Of a stretch of 64,000 nucleotides of DNA, positions 23,241-34,229 are shown piece by piece. This DNA is from Hemibagrus wyckioides (taxonomy: Eukaryota; Chordata; Actinopteri; Siluriformes; Bagridae): the NCBI RefSeq assembly GCF_019097595.1, contig NC_080718.1, positions 16,871,657-16,935,656 of the forward strand, read 5' to 3'. The position numbers and the translations under genes were made by a program. The notes beneath the pieces were generated by a model. It was not told where the DNA came from and made no database searches. It worked only from the letters and a program-made list of their open reading frames with translations. The number at the start of each line of letters is the position of its first letter. Positions within the stretch are counted from its first letter, which is position 1.

Positions 23241-24071
23241 CCAAACCATGAACTTCACAAAAGTATAACATTTAATTGACATCAAATTTACTCAAGTAAT
23301 AAAAAATAAGCAGTACTGAAGAGGATTTTTTTGTTTTAAAGCAACTCCTGCATTTTGCCTGAAAACATCATTCACTCTCTCGCAATGTTGCAGCATTTAG
23401 CATTAAGTAGAATGTGACTTATTAATTGTGGAATTCATGCTTGCCTAATCTGGCATTAGCAAACAAAAAACAAAGGCTAACGCAGTCAAAAATAATCAGT
23501 CAATTATTGTTGTAAATTAGCTAAACTTACTAGCTACATGCTTTTTAAAATTAGATTAAGTTTGTTCTTTAGGGAGGCAAAAAGGGATTTGAAATGAGTC
23601 TTTGGTTACTCCAGCATACTGAAACCTTTTCCTGAGGCAGGGCCTGAAGTGCTAATCCTCAGGTTCAACACTGCAGTCTAGCGGTTTATCCATCTTCAGA
23701 CAGCTACGAATAGCTGTAGTGCATCATGTAGCATGAGAAGGTCACTGCAGCTGATGAATTGACACTTTACACTGATGAACTTGATTGGATGCTAAACTGA
23801 GCCCATTGCACTGATGTATAGCGTATAGCCGTTTGGGGGGGGAGAAGAGATCTTCATGATTTGTAATGAGTAGGTCTAAATAAAAATGTAAGCGGCAAAG
23901 TTGTAAAAAGGCGTAAAGTTTTTTTTTGTTTGTTGTCTCTTGGAGATGTTATTCGAATCCAGTAACACTCAAGTAAAGTATAAATACGGCAGAATAATAC
24001 TTATGTCTAGTAAACAAAGCCACAATAATGTTCTGTGAGATATATTTATTGACATGCTAGCACTAAGATAT
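23241..24071. other. Non-coding stretch, no gene seen
   Basis: Contains GGGGGGGG near 23835 and a T run near 23918. Nothing recognised. Confidence 0.45.
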
Positions 24072-24266
24072 CAGATGAGATTAGACAAATTATTATTCAT
24101 TAATCATTATTTCTAAAGCAAAATGACAAGATTTTTATAAGTAGTGATTATTTTTTATAAACTTGTCATTTTTCTTATAATGATATAATAATGATATAAT
24201 AAATTTTTTTTTGATTTTTGAAAAATTTTTCAAAAAAAAAAATTTTTTTTTGTCTAATCTCACCTG
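24072..24266. mobile_element. Small hairpin MITE candidate
   Basis: CAGATGAGATTAGACAAA at 24072-24089 and TTTGTCTAATCTCACCTG at 24249-24266 are inverted repeats with 17 of 18 pairs matching. Inside, AAAATGACAAG near 24119 pairs with CTTGTCATTTTT near 24161, and a TTGAAAAATTTTTCAA palindrome follows. The CAG...CTG ends recall hAT elements, but I see no clear 8-base target duplication. No coding capacity. Confidence 0.55.
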
Positions 24267-24354
24267 TTTTCTGCATTACTAATGAATTTGTTTAATGTTT
24301 GGAATGATGATAATTACTGATCTTGCATCTAATTATACTCAAACATGATAGAGG

Positions 24355-24660
24355 TAAATGTGAGTGGCATGGTGGTTGTGGGTTCGATTCCTGCCTCTGT
24401 CTTGTGTGTGTGTCCTGTGTGTCTTCTCATGCTCCAGGGGTTTCCTCTGGGTGCTCAGTCCAAAGACATGCTTTGAAGACTGATTGACATCTTTAAAATG
24501 TGTGTGAATGGGTGCGTGATTGTGCCCTGTGATGAGTTGGTACCCCGTCCACGGTGTTCCCCGTCTCATGCCTTGAGTCTCATGCGATAGGCTCCAGGCT
24601 TCCTGTGACTCTGTGGAGGATATGCAGTACAATAAATGTATGCATGGATTCCTGGATTAG
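24355..24660 (-). repeat. CATCC-headed interspersed repeat, copy 3 (minus)
   Basis: The plus strand reads GTGGGTTCGATTCCTGCCTC, GGGGTTTCCTCTGGGTGCTC, AGTCCAAAGACATGC, ATTGTGCCCTGTGATG and GGCTCCAGGCTTCCTGTGAC, and ends ATGTATGCATGGATTCCTGG. These are the reverse complements, in reverse order, of the blocks in copies 1 and 2. The 97-codon minus frame over it is explained by the repeat. Confidence 0.75.
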
Positions 24661-24894
24661 GAATGAATTGTGTAACATTCCTGACCATTTACTGATGGCA
24701 TGTATGCAGCTTTCACTTTGAAAAACGTTTTGTGCTTTTCCTTTAGAAATGAGTAATTGTTAGGGTGTTAGGGTGTAATATACTCCTGGATCAAGTCAAA
24801 CGATAGAAAGCAATATCATCTTTGAGTTCTGAGCATTATGATGTTCACATTTATATCAAATATTTGGCACCACGACAGTGTAAACATGTGGGCT
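24661..24894. other. Non-coding sequence
   Basis: No gene recognised. Confidence 0.4.
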
Positions 24895-25080
24895 GTGGTA
24901 TGTGCTGGCTTAGTGGTTAAGGTGGTGGACAGTTGATTGGATGGTTGTGAGTTTAATCCCAGCTCCACCAAGCTGCCTCTACTGGCTCCTTGAAGATACC
25001 CTCAACCCTCAATTACTTAATTGTATAAATGCAATAAAAAATGTAAGTTATTCTGAATAAGGGTGTTTCCCAATTGTAAC
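24895..25080 (+). repeat. tRNA-derived SINE-like element (plus)
   Basis: GGCTTAGTGGTTAAGG fits an A box and GGTTGTGAGTTTAATCCC a decayed B box. The body GCCTCTACTGGCTCCTTG is followed by a tail CCCTCAACCCTCAATTACTT and AATGTAAGTTATTCTGAATA. It is the fullest SINE copy in the window and the plus-orientation partner of 4354-4528. Confidence 0.7.
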
Positions 25081-25098
25081 AAATTTGATTTGCCTCAG

Positions 25099-25300
25099 TT
25101 TAATTCAATTTCGATTCAATTCAGTTTATTAGTATAGCGCCTTTTACAATGGACATTGTCTCAAAGCAGCTTTATAAAAGTAGAGAAACAGAGAAAAGAG
25201 AAAAAAATTATTAAATTATTAAACTATATTTTCCCTGTTTTATCCCTAATGAGGAAATCGGTAGTGACAGTGGCAAGGAATAATTCCTTGCTGTCACAAG
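25099..25300 (-). repeat. Dispersed repeat 3' tail (minus)
   Basis: TTTAATTCAATTTCGATTCA, then TAGTATAGCGCCTTTTACAA and AAAGCAGCTTTATAAAAG, the reverse complement of the 3.0-kb tail, followed by the TCCCTAATGAGGAAATCGGT and GGCAAGGAATAATTCCTTG blocks that parallel 15400-15460. The GGAATAATTCC is a small palindrome. Confidence 0.65.
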
Positions 25301-27376
25301 CTGACAGATGTAATGGCAGATCTGTGACGGTGTGAAAGTCCCCAAATGGAAGTTTACAATAATATATAAAGACCTGAATGTGTTTGTGTATTCGATGCGT
25401 GTTATATTAAAACTCACGGTTTATGTTGGTGGATTTGTATACTGTATAAAGAAGCAGTCCAGTGTTCATGATGTTTGTGGCATTAGTTTGAGCATGATTG
25501 TCCTCTGGAGAAACCAGTCGATGTTCAGTACAGAGTTGAGACTGGAGTCTGACTGCCAGGCATGCAGGGGTAGATTTATGCTGGCCAAAGGGCAGTGGGC
25601 ACTGTGACCCCGCTGGAACGAGGTCTGTAACTACAGGTCATATTATTGCAGTAGACATGGAGGGATTTACCTGTAAACGTCCGTCACCCTGCTCCCTGTA
25701 GATGACGTCGATAAAAAGCACCATAAATCAACCTGGCCAGTTCTTCCACCTAATCCTGCAGTTAATACAGTGAGCCAATAAAAGCTGCTTCCTGCTCGAC
25801 CGTTTTTATTAATCCAGCCCTGACAGTATGTACATGTGAGCACTTTTATTCCAGCGTGCTTTACATATTTTCCTGCATATCTTTTGTGCATGAGGATAAT
25901 GAAAAGCTCAGTCCACAAGAGGGCAAGTCAGAGTTAAAACATCAGCCAGGTTTCCACATTAACCTCGAAAACGTTTTTTGGCAGCAGCTGTTTGGTGCAG
26001 ATTTGTTGAGCTGCAAGATATTGTTCAAACACACACAAGATCTGGAAGCTTTTCTTTAAAACGACCAAATGTTGTACGCTTTTCTTGACAAGAAAATGAA
26101 AAACTTGTGTAAAGGTAATTACCATAGAGGCATCTGATCCTGAAGTTTCTGAAGATTAGTGTGTAGATTGTACTTTCAGGTGGTTTGTTAAGTGAGGAAG
26201 TTATGTGATTTTATTTCTCTTCCTTAACTCTTATTTACAGCTGAACTCAAGTTTATAAGTTTTAAAACATAAAGTAAATGACGTTGTTTTAGTCTCGAGT
26301 TGAAACAAAGCTTATCTGTAAGTTGAGGTGAACTTTCCTTTCTAAGTTTTATCTTGAAATGTTTTGCAGTGTACACCGTCAGCGCATGTAGCGTTACTAT
26401 TTCTGCAGATTTTGTTTGTATTTTAACCGCAGCTTGAAGTCATTTTACTCATTTTTGAGTTCTGAGATGGCGTTTCGGCGCTCAGCTGCATAGCTCTCAC
26501 TGCCTTTTCAGGTGTGCACATGTGAATCTGCTCTGAAAGCTCACCATCGTATCAAATGTCTTCTCCTGAAGGAAGTGTGAGGAAGTGTCTTTTCAAGTTC
26601 ACACAGTGCTGATTCAGCTCTATTAATTCTTTGATATTTTTTTTTTGTGATAAATTCCCTTGGATCGAATTGTTGATTCTTTTATTTAAGAGGATTAGAC
26701 GAGTCTTTCCGGGCTTTTAACCGAGTGACGAGCCCGTGTCCTACGCTCTACAGTGAATGCTGTTCGAATGGAATCCATCCAGCACATCTCATTCTCTCTC
26801 ACTTTTTTATTTTATTCACCTTCTTTATTGGTTCATGCGGCTGTGTGGAGCGGGCCGCTCCGCTCAGAAACACATCCACCCTGCTGAATAACTACCTTCG
26901 CTTATTAGTGAGCTACTGTGCAATGGTGTGTGTCTCCTCCACTCAGCACAGAGCGTGTGTTCTGACGTGTGGTGTCGGGCCTCAGACTCGGCTCAGTCCA
27001 CATTCAGAGGCTGTGAGGTGTACAGGGACAGCGGTGAACAGGTCAGGTCAGAGGAACCGTGTATAAGCGTGCCGAAGCCCTGATTATGGACCTGACACAC
27101 TTTCAATCACATACCCGATTCCTTGGAAATTGCAGAAAGGCCACCTCCGAGCATTTTATAGAGTACAATGCACCTGGCGCAGATTAGTTACTCAACATGT
27201 AGAGGGGAAAAAAGCGTATAGTTTTCAAAGAATGCCTGCAACAGGGGTAATGAAAATGGACCAAATCTCTATTTGCTTCTGCAATATACACAGCCATGGA
27301 ATGACATTAAAAAAAAAATCCCTGTTGGGATGTAGAGGTTGATGTGTGTGCTTGTGTGTTTGTGTGTTTGCTTTAG
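25301..27376. other. Non-coding stretch, no gene seen
   Basis: Open frames up to 113 codons (26725-27066) have no recognised domain. Sequence around 26680-27060 is GC-richer than its surroundings but lacks CpG-island density by eye. Confidence 0.4.
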
Positions 27377-27400
27377 CGTGTGTGTGTGTGTGTGTGTGCA
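27377..27400. repeat. (TG)n microsatellite
   Basis: TG dinucleotide tract, preceded by imperfect TGTGTT copies from 27342. Confidence 0.9.
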
Positions 27401-27471
27401 GCAGTAGTGGAATGGAGCAGGACATAACTGACACACTTCATACTGAGAAGAAATGTACTATAACAATATAT

Positions 27472-27475
<4 letters not shown>

Positions 27476-27502
<27 letters not shown>

Positions 27503-27505
27503 AAT
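27476..27505. repeat. (AAT)n microsatellite
   Basis: About nine AAT/ATA trinucleotide repeats. Confidence 0.95.
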
Positions 27506-27589
27506 TTAATGGTATTACAATAAAAATAGAAAATAATATATTATTAATAATACTACTACTATGTTTACTACTAATAATGAAAACAACAA

Positions 27590-27591
27590 TT

Positions 27592-27622
<31 letters not shown>
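27590..27622. repeat. (TTTA)n microsatellite
   Basis: About eight TTTA repeats. Confidence 0.95.
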
Positions 27623-28079
27623 TGTTGTTGAATAACATTAAGTAATCTACAATCATCAGTTAAATATAAATATAAAATAGGAATGCAAAAAAAAAAAAAC
27701 GTGTAAAATAAATAGCTTGGGTTATTTCCTTTATGAAATGACTGCAGTTTCAATAAGAGCTTTTGTCCCCCAAGCGTAACAGCAAAAAATAAATTATTAC
27801 AACTCATGCAAGAGTACAAAAAGGTAATAATCAAATCCAGAGCTTGTGTTTCAGTCCCGTGTCCAGTTACAGTTTCAGTTTCATTAAAGGATTTTTTTTC
27901 CTCTATAAATCAATGAAACAGCCTAAAAACGTCAACTACGCTGAAGTAAGATAAAAAGATGATAGAAGCAAACTCGAACGCAGAGTTTAGAGGAAGTAAG
28001 ACACCAGGAGCAGGCCTGCATGTGCTGAGTGAAGTGCTCAGGATGGGATATACAGCATTAAGAGATCAGCAACATACCG
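27623..28079. other. Non-coding sequence
   Basis: A run near 27689 and a T run near 27893; no gene. Confidence 0.45.
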
Positions 28080-28350
28080 GAACTAAACAATTTAAGGCAG
28101 AGGTGTCTAATCTTATCCTGTGGCTGCAGGTTTTCATTCCCACCAATCAGGAACAGCCCATATTTAACACGTTGATCTCAGCCTTCAATCGACTATCAGG
28201 TGTGGCTCCTTTGTGGATAAGATAGAAGGCTTTAAATGTGATAAGCTGTACAGGCAGCCAATGTAAATGAAATAAGACCGGGGTAATATGACATTGTGGC
28301 ACACAGAACTCTGTAATCTCACCGAAAACGAGTAATGAAGCGATCAAGCC
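28080..28350. repeat. Decayed repeat, possible LINE 3' remnant
   Basis: GGCAGAGGTGTCTAATCTTA, CTGCAGGTTTTCATTCCCAC and CAATCAGGAACA resemble a fish dispersed repeat. On the minus strand, ITPVLFHLHWLPVQLITFKA followed by FYLIHKGATPDSRL resembles the C-terminal end of a teleost LINE reverse transcriptase (the HWLPV motif). Too short and diverged to assign a clade. Confidence 0.45.
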
Positions 28351-29456
28351 GATACGAATCCATCCCCATTACAGATTTCCATCTCAACATATCAGCTTTC
28401 CCTTTTTACAGCTTCTGCCATTTCGTAGTGCCCATGAAGGGCCCTTCACCAATGAAAGCTCTTTAGTGTGCGTATGCAGGAGTGTAAAAAAAAAAAAGAA
28501 AAACACATGAGAGGGAGTTCAGATTAGAGCCGGCTCAATAATTATAGCTCTGCTATCAGTTCCACAGCAACACAACATAAAAAAAAAAAGAGCCCAGGCT
28601 GCTAATCATACGTCTCTAATGGAACATTTGGCAAAAATTGCGGTTAAATCACAGATTTGAAAAATACTCCGCTTTCATTAGCCAATAAAAATTCTAGTGA
28701 CCAGGGTTGATTCAGTCTGAACACCTCTGATGTGAGCTAATGTGTTATAAAGCTTTGAAGTAGTTTTATGTGACAGCAATTACTTCAAGGGCTTTGGATG
28801 TGTGAAAAACAAACATAGCATGTTGTATAAATTTCAGGTTTGCATATTGATTTATTCCTAATAAATTGCGTATTATATTGTGTAAACTTGTATCAGTGAC
28901 ACTTGGTGTGATTTTTTTTTTTTTCTGGTAATAATATTTTGTAATTGAATCAGAGTCACTTATGTACTATACCATTGCACTTCTGTCTCCTCTGTTTCCA
29001 TCTACTGTAATGTTATATCGCTTGCTCACAATGTCTGCAGACCTTTAAATCTTCACACGTGCCAGTTTATCAACACACCTTCATCCGTTCATCTTCAGTC
29101 ACCGCTTCTCTCTGTGAAAGCCAATTGCATGATGTAATGAGAATGATTCTAATGTGCTGAGTATGATTATAACGTGCATTCTAAAGGTGTGTAGGGTGTT
29201 GTGTTGTGGGGAGGTTGGGAAGGGTCAAGGGTCAGGGGTCAGCTGTTTGTATAGCAGTATAGCGTTTAAGAGCTTTTCCACATTTCTCCACAGCGACCCT
29301 TACTGGGAGAGGCCAGCTAATGCCAGCTCGTGTTCAGCCACTAGGCCCAAGACACTTCACCTCGGAGGGCAACAACATACCTCATCACCATGGTAACTCC
29401 TCCCCTTCTCCCCTTTCTCAGTCCCGCCCACCGGTTAACCAAAGCCGATAGGATGT
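28351..29456. other. Non-coding stretch with a G-rich half-site cluster
   Basis: No gene. A runs near 28485 and 28578 and a T run near 28913. The G-rich cluster at 29208-29241 is listed separately. Confidence 0.45.
29208..29241 (+). promoter_or_regulatory. Triple DR1-like half-sites overlapping a G-quadruplex motif
   Basis: GGGTCA occurs at 29222-29227, 29229-29234 and 29236-29241, each separated by one base, making two overlapping DR1 sites for RXR, HNF4 or COUP-TF type nuclear receptors. G tracts at 29208, 29217, 29222, 29229 and 29235 with loops of 2-5 bases also form a G-quadruplex motif on the plus strand. Confidence 0.45.
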
Positions 29457-29479
29457 ACACACACACACACACACACACA
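29457..29479. repeat. (AC)n microsatellite
   Basis: Pure AC tract of about 22 bases. Confidence 0.95.
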
Positions 29480-29559
29480 TATTATAACATATAATAACAA
29501 AAGTGATCAAAATAAAAACGTGATTATATCTGTTTCTGTATTCAGTCTAAACATCAAGC

Positions 29560-29883
29560 TGTTAGAGATAGTATGTAAGGATAATAACACATGATGGAGC
29601 TTGCTGTTATACAGAGGTAATGTCTGCCTGGCGTCATGATGTGGCACAAGGCAGAAGCCGGATGCCCCTAGACTCCCTCAGTGCATTATTTTTGCATAAC
29701 AGCAGTCTGGAGTGTTTTTCTGCTTATACCACAACCATTTGCCAACGTTTAATGAACTAGCCAACAGTCGATTTATTAATGAACGACACGTCACGCATTC
29801 GTGTTAGATTTAATGTTGTGGAACGTCCAAGAGACAAGTTAGTTCCTGTTCTCTTCTTTGTGAAAGCTGTGTCATTCTTCACA

Positions 29884-29884
<1 letters not shown>
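29560..29884 (+). repeat. GTGGAACGTCC-family element, part left of the satellite
   Basis: TAATGTTGTGGAACGTCC at 29811-29828, then AGAGACAAGTTAGTTCCTGT, as in the 9.9-kb copy. Upstream text such as CCAACGTTTAATGAACTAG probably belongs to the same element, from memory of its relatives. The element stops at the first CT of the satellite. Confidence 0.6.
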
Positions 29885-29923
<39 letters not shown>

Positions 29924-30325
29924 TTTCTTTCTCTCATTCTCTCTCTTTCAATCTCTCTCTTTCACTCTCCTATACTCTCTCTCTCTTTCACTCTCCTATA
30001 CTCTCTCTCTTTCTCTTTCACTCTCCTATACTCTCTCTCTTTCTCTTTCACTCTCCTATACTCTCTCTCTCTCTCTCTCTCTTATATTCTCTTTCATTCT
30101 TATACTCTCTTTTTCTTTCACTCTATTATACTCTCTCTCTCTCTCTTTCACTCTCTTATACTCTCTCTCTCTTTCTCTTTCACTCTCCTATACTCTCTCT
30201 CTCTCTCTCTCTCTCTCTTATATTCTCTTTCACTCTTATACTCTCTTTTTCTTTCACTCTCTTATACTCTCTCTCTCTCTCTTTCACTCTCTTATACTCT
30301 CTCTCTCTTTCTCTTTCACTCTCCT

Positions 30326-30359
<34 letters not shown>

Positions 30360-31361
30360 ATTCTCTTTCACTCTTATACTCTCTTTTTCTTTCACTCTAT
30401 TATACTCTCTCTCTCTTTCACTCTTATACTCTCTTTTTCTTTCACTCTATTATACTCTCTCTCTCTTTCACTCTTATACTCTCTCTCTCTTTCACTCTCT
30501 TATACTCTCTCTCTTATACTCTCTCTTTCTCTTTCACTCTCTTATACTCTCTCTCTCTTTCACTCTCTTATACTCTCTCTCTCTTTCACTCTCTTATACT
30601 CTCTCTCTCTTTCACTCTCCTATACTCTCTCTCTTTCTCTTTCACTCTCCTATACTCTCTCTCTCTCTCTCTCTTATATTCTCTTTCACTCTTATACTCT
30701 CTCTCTCTCTTTCACTCTCTTATACTCTCTCTCTCTTTCACTCTTATACTCTCTTTTTCTTTCACTCTATTATACTCTCTCTCTCTTTCACTCTTATACT
30801 CTCTTTTTCTTTCACTCTATTTTACTCTCTCTTTCACTCTCTTATACTCTCTCTTATACTCTCTTTCTCTTTCACTCTCTTATACTCTCTCTCTCTTTCA
30901 CTCTCTTATACTCTCTCTCTCTTATACTCTCTTTCTCTTTCACTCTCTTATACTCTCTCTTTCACTCTCTTATACTCTCTCTCTCTTTCACTCTCTTATA
31001 CTCTCTCTCTCTTTCACTCTCTTATACTCTCTCTCTCTTATACTCTCTTTCTCTTTCACTCTCTTATACTCTCTCTTTCACTCTCTTATACTCTCTCTCT
31101 GTCTCTTTCACTCTTATACTCTTTCTCTTCTCTTTCACTCTCTTATACTCTCTCTCTTTTTTCACTCTCCTATATTCTCTGTCTTTTATTCTCTCTTTCA
31201 CTCTCTTATACTCTCTCTCTCTCTCTCTTATACTCTCTCTCTCTCTCTTTCACTCTCTCTCTCTCTCTTTCACTCTCTTATACTCTCTCTCTTCTCTTTC
31301 ACTCTTATACTCTCTTTTTCACTCTCTATATTCTCTGTCTTTTATTCTCTTTCACTCTCTT

Positions 31362-31411
<50 letters not shown>

Positions 31412-32647
31412 ACTCTCTCTTATACTCTCTCTCTTTCACTCTCTTATACTCTCTCTCTCTTTCACTCTCTTATACTCTCTCTCTTTCACTCTCTTATACT
31501 CTCTCTCTCTCTCTTATACTCTCTCTCTTATACTCTCTCTTTCTCTTCACTCTCTTATACTCTCTTTCACTCTCTTATACTCTCTCTCTGTCTCTTTCAC
31601 TCTTATACTCTTTCCCTTCTCTTTCACTCTCTTATACTCTCTCTCTTTTTTCACTCTCCTATATTCTCTGTCTTTTATTCTCTCTTTCACTCTCTTATAC
31701 TCTCTCTCTCTCTCTTTCACTCTCCTATACTCTCTCTCTTTCTCTTTCACTCTCCTATACTCTCTCTCTCTCTCTCTCTCTTATATTCTCTTTCACTCTT
31801 ATACTCTCTTTTTCTTTCACTCTATTATACTCTCTCTCTCTCTTTCACTCTCTTATACTCTCTCTCTCTTTCACTCTTATACTCTCTTTTTCTTTCACTC
31901 TATTATACTCTCTCTCTCTTTCACTCTTATACTCTCTCTCTCTTTCACTCTCTTATACTCTCTCTCTCTTTCACTCTCTTATACTCTCTCTCTCTTATAC
32001 TCTCTCTTTCTCTTTCACTCTCTTATACTCTCTCTCTCTTTCACTCTCTTATACTCTCTCTCTCTTATACTCTCTCTTTCTCTTTCACTCTCTTATACTC
32101 TCTCTCTCTTTCACTCTCTTATACTCTCTCTCTCTTTCACTCTCTTATACTCTCTCTCTCTTTCACTCTCTTATACTCTCTCTCTCTTATACTCTCTTTC
32201 TCTTTCACTCTCTTATACTCTCTCTTTCACTCTCTTATACTCTCTCTCTGTCTCTTTCACTCTTATACTCTTTCTCTCTTTCACTCTCTTATACTCTCTC
32301 TCTTTTTTCACTCTCCTATATTCTCTGTCTTTTATTCTCTCTTTCACTCTCTTATACTCTCTCTCTCTCTCACTCTCTTATACTCTCTCTCTCTCTCTCT
32401 TTCACTCTCTTATACTCTCTCTCTCTTTCACTCTCTTATACTCTCTCTCTCTTTCACTCTCTTATACTCTCTCTCTCTTATACTCTCTTTCTCTTTCACT
32501 CTCTTATACTCTCTCTTTCACTCTCTTATACTCTCTCTCTGTCTCTTTCACTCTTATACTCTTTCTCTTCTCTTTCACTCTCTTATACTCTCTCTCTTTT
32601 TTCACTCTCCTATATTCTCTGTCTTTTATTCTCTCTTTCACTCTCTT

Positions 32648-32681
<34 letters not shown>

Positions 32682-33187
32682 ACTCTCTTATACTCTCTCT
32701 CTCTCTCTTTCACTCTCTTATACTCTCTCTTTCACTCTCTTATACTCTCTCTCTCTTATACTCTCTCTTTCTCTTTCACTCTCTTATACTCTCTCTCTCT
32801 TTCACTCTCTTATACTCTCTCTCTCTTATACTCTCTCTTTCTCTTTCACTCTCTTATACTCTCTCTCTCTTTCACTCTCTTATACTCTCTCTCTCTTATA
32901 CTCTCTCTTTCTCTTTCACTCTCTTATACTCTCTCTCTCTTTCACTCTCTTATACTCTCTCTCTCTTTCACTCTCTTATACTCTCTCTCTCTTTCACTCT
33001 CTTATACTCTCTCTCTCTTATACTCTCTTTCTCTTTCACTCTCTTATACTCTCTCTTTCACTCTCTTATACTCTCTCTCTGTCTCTTTCACTCTTATACT
33101 CTTTCTCTTCTCTTTCACTCTCTTATACTCTCTCTCTTTTTTCACTCTCCTATATTCTCTGTCTTTTATTCTCTCTTTCACTCTCTT

Positions 33188-33237
<50 letters not shown>

Positions 33238-33485
33238 ACTCTCTTATACTCTCTCTCTCTCTTTCACTCTCTTATACTCTCTCTCTCTGTCTCTTTCACT
33301 CTCTTATACTCTCTCTCTCTCTCTTTCACTCTCTTATACTCTCTCTCTCTCTTTCACTCTCTTATACTCTCTCTCTGTCTCTTTCACTCTTATACGCTTT
33401 CTCTTTCTCTTTCACTCTCTTATACTCTCTCTCTTTTTTTCACTCTCCTATATTCTCTGTCTTTTATTCTCTCTTTCACTCTCTT

Positions 33486-33539
<54 letters not shown>

Positions 33540-34037
33540 ACTCTCTTATACTCTCTCTCTCTCTCTTTCACTCTCTTATACTCTCTCTCTCTTTCACTCT
33601 CTTATACTCTCTCTCTCTTTCACTCTCTTATACTCTCTCTCTCTTATACTCTCTCTCTCTTATACTCTCTTTCTCTTTCACTCTCTTATACTCTCTCTTT
33701 CACTCTCTTATACTCTCTCTCTGTCTCTTTCACTCTTATACTCTTTCTCTTCTCTTTCACTCTCTTATACTCTCTCTCTTTTTTCACTCTCCTATATTCT
33801 CTGTCTTTTATTCTCTCTTTCACTCTCTTATACTCTCTCTCTCTCTCTCTCTTTCACTCTCTTATACTCTCTCTCTCTCTCTCTCTTTCACTCTCTTATA
33901 CTCTCTCTTTCACTCTCTTATACTCTCTCTCTTCTCTTTCACTCTTATACTCTCTCTCTTTTTTCACTCTCCTATATTCTCTGTCTTTTTTCACTCTCCT
34001 ATATTCCTCTGTCTTTTATTCTCTCTTTCACTCTCTT

Positions 34038-34085
<48 letters not shown>

Positions 34086-34123
34086 ACTCTCTTATACTCT
34101 CTCTCTCTCTCTTTCACTCTCTT

Positions 34124-34157
<34 letters not shown>

Positions 34158-34198
34158 ACTCTCTTATACTCTCTCTCTCTCTCTTTCACTCTCTTATA

Positions 34199-34229
<31 letters not shown>

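Noticed and set aside
26725..27066. GC-richer stretch as a CpG island or exon
   Set aside because: CpG count is modest by eye and the 113-codon frame has no recognisable protein text.
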